Source of the DNA: Pelobates cultripes
Taxonomy: Eukaryota; Chordata; Amphibia; Anura; Pelobatidae
Assembly: GCA_933207985.1 (NCBI GenBank)
Contig: OW240920.1
Span: 130,529,145-130,593,144, forward strand
Direction of reading: 5' to 3'
Length of the DNA: 64,000 bases
Shown here piece after piece: positions 42,291-51,686 of the stretch. The stretch's first letter is position 1. Each line of letters begins with the position of its first letter. The position numbers and the translations under genes are program-made. The notes under the pieces were generated by a model that did not search any database, was not told where the DNA came from, and worked only from the letters and a program-made list of their open reading frames with translations.

Positions 42291-43261
42291 GCCTGCCAAT
42301 CATGCAGGCTGTCCAACTAAGGGCATACTATGCAGACAGCACCCTGAGCTTGGCATAAATGCGTCTAATGATGAGTTTGCTCCACGCTTTCTAAGGACTG
42401 TCCATTAGAACTCGCTGGTCCATTGCTCTCCTAACCTCCTTACTACCAGGCAGAAGCTCCTGTCATACAGTCTGGCACAGAGAAAAGGTGGATGTAGAGA
42501 GTGTAGAAGAAAGGGAACATGCCACAGTGTTAGAGAGACTGAAGCAGCAAGAGTGCACAAAGTCAGCTTTACCTTAACTAATTTCGTTGACAGCCAGTCC
42601 ACACAAGTTTTGTTCCCACACAGCCCTCTAAAGTTTCCATGCTTAAGCAAGAGTATATGAAGGATAGTTAGGGTTGCCACCGTTCTTGGAAAAAAATACA
42701 GGCCTTACTAATTTGCATAATTATGTATGCGTGTAAATCACAAGGAGTGACCTAAGAAAATTCTGTAAAATCCTAAAAAAAACTACTTACATTTATTCTG
42801 CTGAATAAAAGATGGATTGTTCCCTTTGTCTCCCTGTCTTCAGGGCCGGATTAACATAGGGGCTGATGGAGCTGCAGCTCCAGGCCCAGGCCCATGGAAT
42901 AGGCCCATTGATTTAAAAAAAACATTTTTTTTTCCACACACTACTCTTAGGGATTCCACCTGGCTTTTATTTTATTGGCACAGCCAGTATTTGAGGCTGC
43001 CTGGCTGGTGCCAATATTGCAGTGATACTGGCAATACAAATGCTGGTATTTTTCTCAGTATAAACAAGAGATTACTCTGCAATACCAGTACTGGCCAGTA
43101 GGGGTCGCTGTGTGTGTGGAGACAGGCAGGGATAGGAAGTTCCAGCATATCCCTCCCTGCCTCTACTCACTGATCTGCAGGGGTGCAGCTACAGAGAGTC
43201 CAGACAGCAACTCCCACCCTGCAGAGACAGCCTACAGCTCAGGGAAGTAAGGGATGGGGGA

Positions 43262-44090
43262 AAGGCTGCAAGGAGACATGGGGACACTGAGACACTAAGG
43301 GACACTGGGAGACATTATGGCAGACACTGAGACACTAAGGGACATTGGGAGACATTATGGCAGACACTGAGACACTAAGGGACATTGGGAGATATTATGG
43401 CAGACACTGAGACACTAAGGGACATTGGGAGATATTATGACACAGACACATGGGGACACAGTGTCCCCATGTCTCCCAGCCAGTGTCCCTGGTGTCTCAG
43501 TGCCCCCTAGTCTCCAAGTCTCTCACTGTCCCCATGTCTCCTAGTGCCTCCATGTCTCTCATTGCCTCAAGTGTCACAATGTCCCCATGTCTCCAAGCTA
43601 GTGTCCCTAGTGTCTGTGGCCCTGGTGTCTCAGTGTCCCCATGTCTCCCAGTGCCCCCATGTCTCAATGTCCCTATGTCCCCCAGCCAGTGTCTCTTGTG
43701 TCTTTGTCCCTGGTGTCTGTGTCCCCATGTCTTCAAGTGTCCCCTATTTTCCCATTGTCCCCATGTGTCCCAGCCAGAGTCCCCTAGTCTCCCTGTGTCA
43801 CTTGTGTCTCCGTGTCCCTAGGTCTCCCCGTGTCCCAAGGTCTCCCCATCTTCCTAATGTCCTAGTGACATGTGGACCCTGGGATACATAGGGACACAGG
43901 GAGACATGGGGCATTGAGACACTGTGATACATAGGATCACTGGGAGACCTGGGGACATGGCACTGGGAGACATGGGGCACTGAGACACTGATACATAGGA
44001 ACACTGAGACCTGGAGTAATCGACACATGGGGGCACTGAGTCATGAGGACACTGGGAGACATAGGAGCACTGGGAGGAATCCATCTATAC
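43262..44090. repeat. strand-switching GACACTGGGAGACAT satellite, inner copy
   Basis: 43286-43440 has four 40-bp units (CTGAGACACTAAGGGACATT then GGGAGACATTATGGCAGACA) in one orientation. From about 43461 to 43860 the complementary form (TGTCCCCATGTCTCCCAGTG) runs. From about 43862 to 44090 the first orientation returns (GACACTGGGAGACATGGGGC). A 12-bp inverted repeat with a 1-nt centre marks the first switch (43448-43472). Confidence 0.85.
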
Positions 44091-44268
44091 AGCAGAATCA
44101 AACTAAGTAGTTTTTTGGTGATTTTACAGCATTTTCTCTTATGTCACTCCTTTTTTTTCAAGAAAGGTGGCAAACCTAACTACTTTTCACATACTCTTAC
44201 TTAAGTATGGAAACTTAAGTGGGATGTATGGGAACAAACGTGTGTGGACTGGCTGACAATGAATATAG

Positions 44269-44857
44269 TTAAAGGGACACTATAGTCACCAGAACAACTA
44301 CAGCTTATTGAATTTGTTCTGGTGAGTAGAATCATTACCGTCAGGCTTTTTGCTGTAAACACAGAGAACATGCAGTCTTTACATTACATCCTAGTGATAA
44401 CTTCACTGGCCACTCCTTAGATGACTGTTAGAGATCCTTCCTGGGTCATGGCTGCCTAAAATGCATCCAAACATTCAGTGTCTCCTCCCTCTGCATGCAG
44501 ACACTGAACTTTCCTCATAGAGATTCATTAATTAAATTCATCTATATAAGGAGATGCTGATTGGCCAGGGCTGCGTTTGAATCATGCTGGCTCTGACCCT
44601 GATCTGCCTCTTTGTCAGTCTCAGCCAATCCTATGGGGAAGCACTGTGCTTGGATCAGGCCACCACTTCTAATGATGTCAGCAGACTGCTTGTTTTATGA
44701 GTCTAACAGCATGCAGAGTTACAGCTTTGGGCTTGAATATAGTAAGATTTTGCTATATTTATGGAGGTATGAGGGGCCCAGGGGGCTAGATGGTGGTGTT
44801 AACACTATAGGGTCATGAATTCATGTTTGTGTTCCTGACCCTATAGTGATCCTTTAA
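44269..44857. mobile_element. T2-type MITE, intact
   Basis: 589 bp, TTAA on both sides. Left end TTAAAGGGACACTATAGTCA, right end CCTATAGTGATCCTTTAA. Same subfamily as the two truncated copies at Ngaro. It interrupts the inner hAT-like element: the homologous outer copy is continuous here (about 42570-42575). Confidence 0.9.
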
Positions 44858-45491
44858 GGTAATGCTGACTTTGGTCTCTCTAACACTGTGACATGTTCCC
44901 TTTCTTCTACACTCACTACATACAGCTTTTCTCTGTCCCAGACCATATACCAGGAGCTTCTGCCTGCTAGTAAGAAGGTAAGTGGACCAGCGAGTGCTAG
45001 GGGACAGTCCTTAGAAAGCGTTGAGTGAGCGCATCATTAGATGCATTTATGCCAAGCTCAGGGTGCTGTGTGCATAGTATGCCCTTAGTTGGCCAGCTGC
45101 ATGATTGGCAGGCAGCCTGACATGCATTCATGCCAGGCTGGCCTTCTAATTCTTTGAGCAGACATGTCCTCTTTTTGGGCATGTTCGCCCCTTTTGGCAG
45201 GCTACGTGATTTGTGTCAGTGGCACACCCTTTTACCATGCCCATTGACTTCCTGCCTGACTGGACACTGCTGTTAGGAGTTATGGATTTACTTGAAAGAT
45301 GAAAACATAAATTAGAGAGAGATTAGCCTTTTCTTATAGCTGCTGTTTTCTTTCTCTCCAGCACCATCTCCATCAGATACATGATGCTTGGGAGTGTTTT
45401 ACTGTTTTTGGTCGATATGATTCTGTAATTAGGCCCGTCATAATTGTCAGCACCAGGCCCACTGGGCTCTTAATCTGGCCCTGCCTGTCTT

Positions 45492-46258
45492 CCAGTGTCT
45501 TAGTGTCCCCTAGTTTTCCAGTATCTCCTAGTGTCTGTGTCCCCTATGTATCGCAGTGTTTCAGTGCCCCTTGTGTCCCAGTGTCCCCTCATGTCCCCAT
45601 GTCTCAGTGTTTTCAATGTATCACAGTGTCCCTATGTTTTACAATGTCTCAGTGCCCCATGTGTCTCAGTGCCCCATGTCGCCCAGTGTCCCCTCGTGTC
45701 CCCATGTTGCCCAGTGTCACTTAGACACTAGGGGACACTTAAGAGACATGAGAACACTGTGAGACATTGGGACACTAGGAGACACTGAGACATAGGGACA
45801 CTGGGAGACATGCGGACACTGAGACACTAGGGACACTGGCTGGGAGATATGGAGACAATGAGAGACTTGGGGACATTGGGAGACATGGGGACACATACGC
45901 TAGGGATACAGTGTCTCAGTGTCCACATGTCTCCCAGTGTCCCCTGATCTTCCAGTGTCCCCAAGTGTCTCAGTGTCCCTTAGTGTCTCAGTGTCCCCTA
46001 GTGTCTCCCAAGTGCCTAGTGTCTCACAGCGTCCCCTAGTGTCTCAGTGTTCCCATGTCTCCAGTGTCCCCTGATCTTCCAGTGTCCCCAAGTGTCTCAG
46101 TGTCCCCTAGTGTCTCAGTGTCTCCTAGTGTCCCCAAGTTCCTAGTGTCTCACAGCGTCCCCTAGTGTCTGTGTCCCCATGTCTCCAGTGTCCCCTGATC
46201 TTCCAGTGTCCCGTAGTGTCTCAGTGTCCCCTAGTGTCTCCCAGTGTCCCCATGTCTC
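45492..46258. repeat. strand-switching satellite, outer copy
   Basis: 45492-45722 and 45905-46258 carry the GTGTCTCAGTGTCCCCTAGT form, while 45725-45900 carries the complementary GACACTAGGGGACACT form. Same satellite family as 43262-44090, but with divergent unit order. Confidence 0.85.
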
Positions 46259-46605
46259 CCTGCAGCCTTTACCCCATCCCTCACTTCCCTGAGCTGTAGG
46301 CTGTCTCTGCAGGCTGGGAGCTGCTGTCTGAACTTTCTGCGCTGTGTAACTGCTCCCCCGCGGATCAGTGAGAAGAGAGGCAGGCAGGGATATGCTGTAA
46401 CTTCCTATCCTTGCCTCTCTCCATACACAGTGACCCCTACTGGCCGGTGCAGGTATTGCAGAGTAATCTCCGTTTATACATAGAAATATGCCGGCATTTG
46501 TATTGCCGGTTTTACTGCAATACTGGCACTAGCCAGGCAGCCTCAAATACCAGCCAGGTGACAACCCTAAGAGTAATGTGTAAAAAAAAAAAAAAAAAAA
46601 GGTTA

Positions 46606-46650
46606 CAATGGTTCTTATCTGCCGTCACATTCTAAGTTTCTATGTTTCTT
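46606..46650 (+). mobile_element. LINE 3' tail, right piece
   Basis: AATGGTTCTTATCTGCCGTC then ACATTCTAAGTTTCTATGTTTC matches the 3' end of the LINE at 59893-59935. With 41411-41512 it shows that the whole hAT block sits within one LINE copy whose middle part (about 190 bp) is missing. Confidence 0.75.
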
Positions 46651-48281
46651 TGTGAAGTTCTGCAATCACTCATTTTCAGTTGGTTACTTGTAAAAATAAC
46701 ATGCTCCTGGTCTGTTTTATAACCAATATTTCATTTTCTCACGGATGGATGAAACACAAGATGTAAATGTTTTCAGAAATAGAAAATAATGATTATAAAA
46801 GTGTTAGAAACTGCCAGGGTTGTCCATTCCTTCTCTAAGTACATTTGAATTATTTATTTAGCACATACTGCATTGCAATAGAAATAATAACAGTAATGAT
46901 AAAAAAATAATCCACGTTATTATTTTGCATACCAAGACACTATCATATAAGGGGGAATATTTTGTTATTAAGACAAGCGGTTTTACAGGGATCCCAAGAG
47001 CGGACTTTTTTGGGGGGGTCTTAAATCTGTTTTCTCATAGCAACTCCCCATAACTATTTCAAATATTTCATCTTAGACATTGTAAATTACAAAGAGAATG
47101 CAGGTTATTTCATGTAACAGTCAAAAAACAACAAAATGTAAAAAAAAGAGAATAAAGTCTTGGGGGGAAAAAAATATAAATTAGGTGTTTTTGTCTAAAG
47201 TTTGCTACTCCCTAATCGATTCATCACAATTCACTGTTCTGGTTAATGTAACAAAAAAACACCACGACACGTAAATATCAAATTGCTTTACAATTAGGAA
47301 TAAGCTTAAAAAAATAAATAAATAATGAAAGTTGTGCTTATCTAAAATTTATTATTTTTTTTTACCATGTTAAGCAGTGCAACTGGTCAATTAAACTCTG
47401 TGACAATACTCAGAATCTTTATACAAAAAACCTGCTTTACAAAATTTTAGCCAGTATGATTCCTCCTCTCCATTAGTGTAAACTATGGCATTCCTATGGA
47501 AAAAAGGCCATTTATTTTGCATACAAAAATATAAAAATGCAACAATACTGGTTAACGTTCGTGCTCCTTAAAATATCCCAGTAACACACTAACGTGCCAA
47601 AAAGTGGATAATTGTAGCTCCGTCTGCATATTTGAAACTTGAGTTAAATAAATAACATTCTATATTTTGCTAATTTGCTAGATTTTAAATACATACAAAA
47701 ATTAACATATACATATATATATATATACACACACACACAAATATAGTGTTATAACATTAAGTACCTTGAGTTAGATTTAAAACCAGAACCGTTTGTGCGT
47801 CACAGCCAGAGGAACAGACGACTGTTTTAAAATCAACACAATGCAAGCTTCCCTTTACACCAATCAGTTCCTCTTTGCCATTAATATCCAAACTGTATCG
47901 CTTGTCAAGCTAATTATGATTGTTGTCGCGATTGTTGCTGGTCACATTTCATTATACAGAGGATACATTAATTATCTTTTATTTAAATAGTGCTAAAACA
48001 AACTGCAGGGCTAGATATTCAGAGAAAAGGGCATAAAACACAGTTGACAGGCAGAAACAAACCAATAAATGAGGTTTCGAGAACCTATCCCACAAGCTTG
48101 TCTGCGCTTATAAAAAAGTATCAGAGTAAGGCACTTCTCTTTTTGAGGTTTTGTCCAGAGTTGCTTGACAACTGTATCCATACTAAGATCATGTCTGCCT
48201 GATTGTACAGAAGACGGCAATATATGGTGAGGTTCTAAAGACATGCACAAGTTAGAAAGGTGTGACTGTAAGTTCTCAATC
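46651..48281. other. intergenic, downstream of formin stop
   Basis: Very AT-rich. Contains a short (TA)n(CA)n microsatellite at about 47712-47740. Probable 3' UTR of the formin in its right part. No polyadenylation site was placed with confidence, and no coding exon was recognised. Confidence 0.4.
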
Positions 48282-51200
48282 TCACCTCCAGATTTTCTGA
48301 GGGTCTACATGCAAGTTCCTTGACCCACGGGGAAATGAGGAGCTTAACTCACAATTTTTGATAACACGAATTGCCACCCGAGCCGTGGAATTTGTTTTTT
48401 TAGGCCAATCGGATTCCCTACTGGGCTCACCGTTATGCAATGAACCATCTACAGATTTACCGACAGTTACCGACGGACTACATTTAGGTTCGGAAACTTT
48501 ACTATATTCGTTAGTATTTAGATGAGGAATCTCTTTTTGTACCTTGGCACTCGCCATTGTCTTTCCGGAGCATGGTTTCAATGTTCCACCACCATGCTGA
48601 GACAGTTTCTGGGGTAGCTTGCTGTCTCGGCTCACATTTTGTGTCTGTTTGAAAGTGGGCATCCTTTGTTTGTTGTCATTTCCCACACCTTGTATGCTGA
48701 CTGAAGGCACCTCTTTGTCTGAGTGGACTCTTCTTACTCTATACCCAAATTCATTGGTTTTTGACTTTTTACAAGTATTACTTCCAGCTCTCCCTAGTAA
48801 GGAGTTCTTTGGATTGTTACCACTTCTTTGTCCCAAATCTTCCCAGTCTGCTTTTGAACTATTTCTTTCTGTTTTCAGTTCTCGTTTCACACCATCGTCT
48901 CTATCACACGTATTTTGTAACTCTTTCTTCCATTTGGAGCATGGTTCAGGACTATCCGTATGTACTGATGAGCATACATCTTTTAAAACCTTTGTTAATG
49001 ACTTGCATTCAAAAGCTTCCTCTACCTTTGATGTTTGTGCAGTCCCATTCTGTGATTCCCTCAACTTGTCTTCTGTGGTTGGTATCTGAACATTTATTTC
49101 TTTTGCTTTAATATCGTGTCGGACAGACACTGGCTCTGTCAGTTTTATTCTACTGTTGAAACTACCGGGTTTTGCTAGAGTATGTTTGGGAATGTCCGAT
49201 GTAGACGGAATGGTGGTCTCTGAGCCAACCCGATCTATAAATTTTCTGGGATTCTTGGGTGAAGGTTTTGGTATAGATTGCCTTGAAATTTTGGTTGTAG
49301 ACTGGTATAGTGATTGTTTGGAGGTTTTCTGAAAAGACTGGGCAAGTGATTTCTTGCTAGTATCTGGTCTTAATTGCTCTGATGATTGTCTGTGAGTCTC
49401 TTGTGTATCCTGGCTTAATGACTGAGAGGCAGCATTGTCTGGTGTTTGGGGCATTGAGGATATGGAAGGCACAGGTCGAGACTGTGCTGAGGAATCTGTG
49501 GCTATCCCAAGTTCTAGCTGGTCTGTTGACTGTCTGTCAGAGTCAGACCCTTGCATATCCTGGGTTAATGACTGCGGGGTTACATCATTTGCCACCTGGC
49601 ATATTGAACGGTCAAACTGAGACTGATCTAAACATTGTGTGGTGTCAGTTTCAGGCTGGGAAAATATCGGTTTGAGGTTCTGAGACATTTGGTTAGTGGC
49701 CATATATGTAGGCTCTGGTATTGAGGCATCATACTGTCCAGCATGTTTCGGAATCTTAGACCAAGAATGGGATGTTATACGTCTGGTTGAACTAAGCCCA
49801 GAATTATTTTGCAATTGACATGTGGCCTCAGGTCCAGAATTTCCTAATTTTGTCCAGGACATCTCCTCACCAGGCTGGCCTAGTGATTGGTTAAGTGTAT
49901 CTTGTTCGCATTTAACAAGCGATGAATCAGAAGTGTCAGTTTCAGACTTAGCCAGGGAATGTCTATAAATCTTTAGTCGAGACTGAAGTAAAACATTTTG
50001 AGTCTCAGGTCCTGATTGTGCTTTAGATTTTATTGAGGTACCAAGTACAGACTGGGAATGCAGGCGGCTAATTTTTTTAGTTTGAGGTTCAGGTTGCGTG
50101 TGCCTGAGTGACTCCTGTATGTCCTGGACAGAATGTCTCTGAGTCTCTGTTTCAGGTGATAAATGTTTAGTCTCTTTCTGGCTCACTGAATCTATTGATT
50201 GAAAGGGAAATTTTGATACAGACTGAGAAGATAAATGACTTGCAATATCAGGTGCATGATTGGTTTTGTATTTTCTGTGAGGTTCATCTGAAGACTGGAC
50301 AATTAACTGTTTGGAATTATCAATGTCATAATGGGCTACTAACGTTTTGAGATCATCAGTTTTAGACTGGGCTGCTAACATTTTCAGATTATCAGTTTCA
50401 AACTGGGCTTCTAACGGTTTCTGATTGTCAATTTCAGACTGATCTACAAACTGTATGGGATTATCAGTTTCAAATTGGACTACTAATAGTTTTTGATTAT
50501 CGATTTCAATCTGTGCTTCTAACTGTTTCGGATGATCAATCGCAGACTGATATACTGTCTTTGACTGGCACATTATCTGCTGAGAGTTACTAGACACAGA
50601 TTGGCATACTATCTGTTGTGGGTTATTTGTTGCAGACTGGCCGTGGCATAATTCATGTTTCGGAATAACCGATGCAGAGGGATTTACGATTTGTTTTGGG
50701 TTATCATTTCCAGACTGGCATACTATCTGTTGGGGGTTATCAGATGCAGACTGGCATGCTATCTCTTGGGGGTTAATTGATGCCGACTGTGATGTTAATA
50801 GTTGACAGTTGTGTTCTGTAGGCTGAGTTAGTGCTTTGTTATAAAAATCTATTCCAGTGTGGTCAATTAAGTCATGGGGGAGACCCAGCTCAGCCTTCAC
50901 TGGTAATGGTTCTGTTATTTCAAGTTTTGAATTGTCTACTGTTTGGTTGAGGACCAGAGGTGCATCTTGCTTTAGCAATGTACTACCTGAAGTTCCCTCA
51001 GACGTGGCAAGGGAATATTGAGAAGACTTAAGTTCAGAGTGGGCATTTGACTGCCTAAAAGCTTCAGTTTCAGATTGCAACAGAGAATGTTTTGATGTTC
51101 CAGATTGAGACTGATTTTGTAGATATCCAAGAGAATCAGGACAAGAGTGGCTTAATAATGGACTGGTGGTATCCGCCACCTTGAGCACAAGTAATTGTCT

Positions 51201-51686
51201 TGAAATCCTCAATTTAGTTTGGTCTGGTGATTGATTGAGAATTTGAAGATCTGTTTGGGTTGGAGACTGCCTTGTTGTAACAGAATTCCTTGTATCAATG
51301 GAATGTACATTACAAACATTGACAGCATTTGACTTGGAGAAATCCTTGTAAGCTGTATATCCCATCTGCTGCCTCAACACTCGTTCAGAGACCTCACGCA
51401 TCTGGACAGCATTTTGCTGGTCGCAATAATACTGGATTCTTTCACTCTGACTTTTGCGAGACATCTGAGCGGAGATATAGCTCGATCCCAAGGAGCGCAT
51501 TCTGCACAGACGGAAACTGCCAGTTTTACGTGAATTTCGTAGGTTCCTCTCCAAGGTGAGTTCTAACTCATCTTCTTCACGCAAAAGCTCCAGAGAACTG
51601 CAGGAAGCCATGGAATGCCTCTTCTCTAAACGTTTCTTCTCCCATTGTTGCTGTCGTTGTTCTTCTAGCTCACGGATCTTATTTTC
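48282..51686 (-). CDS. formin last exon (1134 codons)
   Basis: Starts at acceptor TTCTTACAG (AG at 51687-51688) in phase 0 with [10 protein letters not shown]. The four codons upstream that keep the frame open are intronic. Features: basic coiled coil (about residues 1-30); a segment rich in R and S with [20 protein letters not shown]; a long Ser/Gln/Thr-rich disordered region with degenerate repeats; a Lys/Ser-rich end; and the C-terminus [20 protein letters not shown] then [10 protein letters not shown]. No internal stop over 3.4 kb, which argues strongly for a living gene. The stop codon TGA at 48282-48284 overlaps AGGTGAGA, a perfect-looking splice donor. Confidence 0.92.
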   Translation of the reverse strand, partial: ENKIRELEEQRQQQWEKKRLEKRHSMASCSSLELLREEDELELTLERNLRNSRKTGSFRLCRMRSLGSSYISAQMSRKSQSERIQYYCDQQNAVQMREVSERVLRQQMGYTAYKDFSKSNAVNVCNVHSIDTRNSVTTRQSPTQTDLQILNQSPDQTKLRISRQLLVLKVADTTSPLLSHSCPDSLGYLQNQSQSGTSKHSLLQSETEAFRQSNAHSELKSSQYSLATSEGTSGSTLLKQDAPLVLNQTVDNSKLEITEPLPVKAELGLPHDLIDHTGIDFYNKALTQPTEHNCQLLTSQSASINPQEIACQSASDNPQQIVCQSGNDNPKQIVNPSASVIPKHELCHGQSATNNPQQIVCQSVSSNSQQIMCQSKTVYQSAIDHPKQLEAQIEIDNQKLLVVQFETDNPIQFVDQSEIDNQKPLEAQFETDNLKMLAAQSKTDDLKTLVAHYDIDNSKQLIVQSSDEPHRKYKTNHAPDIASHLSSQSVSKFPFQSIDSVSQKETKHLSPETETQRHSVQDIQESLRHTQPEPQTKKISRLHSQSVLGTSIKSKAQSGPETQNVLLQSRLKIYRHSLAKSETDTSDSSLVKCEQDTLNQSLGQPGEEMSWTKLGNSGPEATCQLQNNSGLSSTRRITSHSWSKIPKHAGQYDASIPEPTYMATNQMSQNLKPIFSQPETDTTQCLDQSQFDRSICQVANDVTPQSLTQDMQGSDSDRQSTDQLELGIATDSSAQSRPVPSISSMPQTPDNAASQSLSQDTQETHRQSSEQLRPDTSKKSLAQSFQKTSKQSLYQSTTKISRQSIPKPSPKNPRKFIDRVGSETTIPSTSDIPKHTLAKPGSFNSRIKLTEPVSVRHDIKAKEINVQIPTTEDKLRESQNGTAQTSKVEEAFECKSLTKVLKDVCSSVHTDSPEPCSKWKKELQNTCDRDDGVKRELKTERNSSKADWEDLGQRSGNNPKNSLLGRAGSNTCKKSKTNEFGYRVRRVHSDKEVPSVSIQGVGNDNKQRMPTFKQTQNVSRDSKLPQKLSQHGGGTLKPCSGKTMASAKVQKEIPHLNTNEYSKVSEPKCSPSVTVGKSVDGSLHNGEPSRESDWPKKTNSTARVAIRVIKNCELSSSFPRGSRNLHVDPQKIWR

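Larger units (their letters stand above)
42841..45483 (+). mobile_element. inner hAT-like element, intact, 8-bp TSD
   Basis: 2643 bp. Left end CAGGGCCGGATTAACATAGG, right end CTTAATCTGGCCCTG (inverse CAGGGCCAGATTAAG). The flanking 8-mer CCTGTCTT is identical at 42833-42840 and 45484-45491. An 8-bp duplication and CAGGG termini indicate the hAT superfamily. Content: left module with a CCAGTAGGGGTCGCTG segment, about 0.8 kb of strand-switching satellite, then a right module carrying a T2 MITE insertion. No transposase ORF. Confidence 0.85.
41513..46594 (-). mobile_element. outer hAT-like element, split by a second copy
   Basis: Its right-end module (CAGGGCCAGATTAAGAGCCC, from 41513) runs to 42840 in inverted orientation. 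The matching satellite and left-end module continue from 45492 to about 46594. Between them sits an intact second copy (42841-45483). The outer copy lacks its last roughly 90 bp at the 46594 side, where an A-run joins LINE tail sequence. Non-autonomous: no transposase is visible. Confidence 0.8.

Noticed and set aside
43450..45762. Cys/Pro/Val-rich ORFs such as those reading SVPMSPS or CPHVS repeatedly
   Set aside because: Products of the GTGTCCCCATGTCTCCC satellite. They occur in all frames and on both strands.
48619..49675. Plus-strand ORFs up to 156 codons opposite the formin last exon
   Set aside because: Shadows of a 1134-codon exon whose splice phase agrees with five upstream exons.
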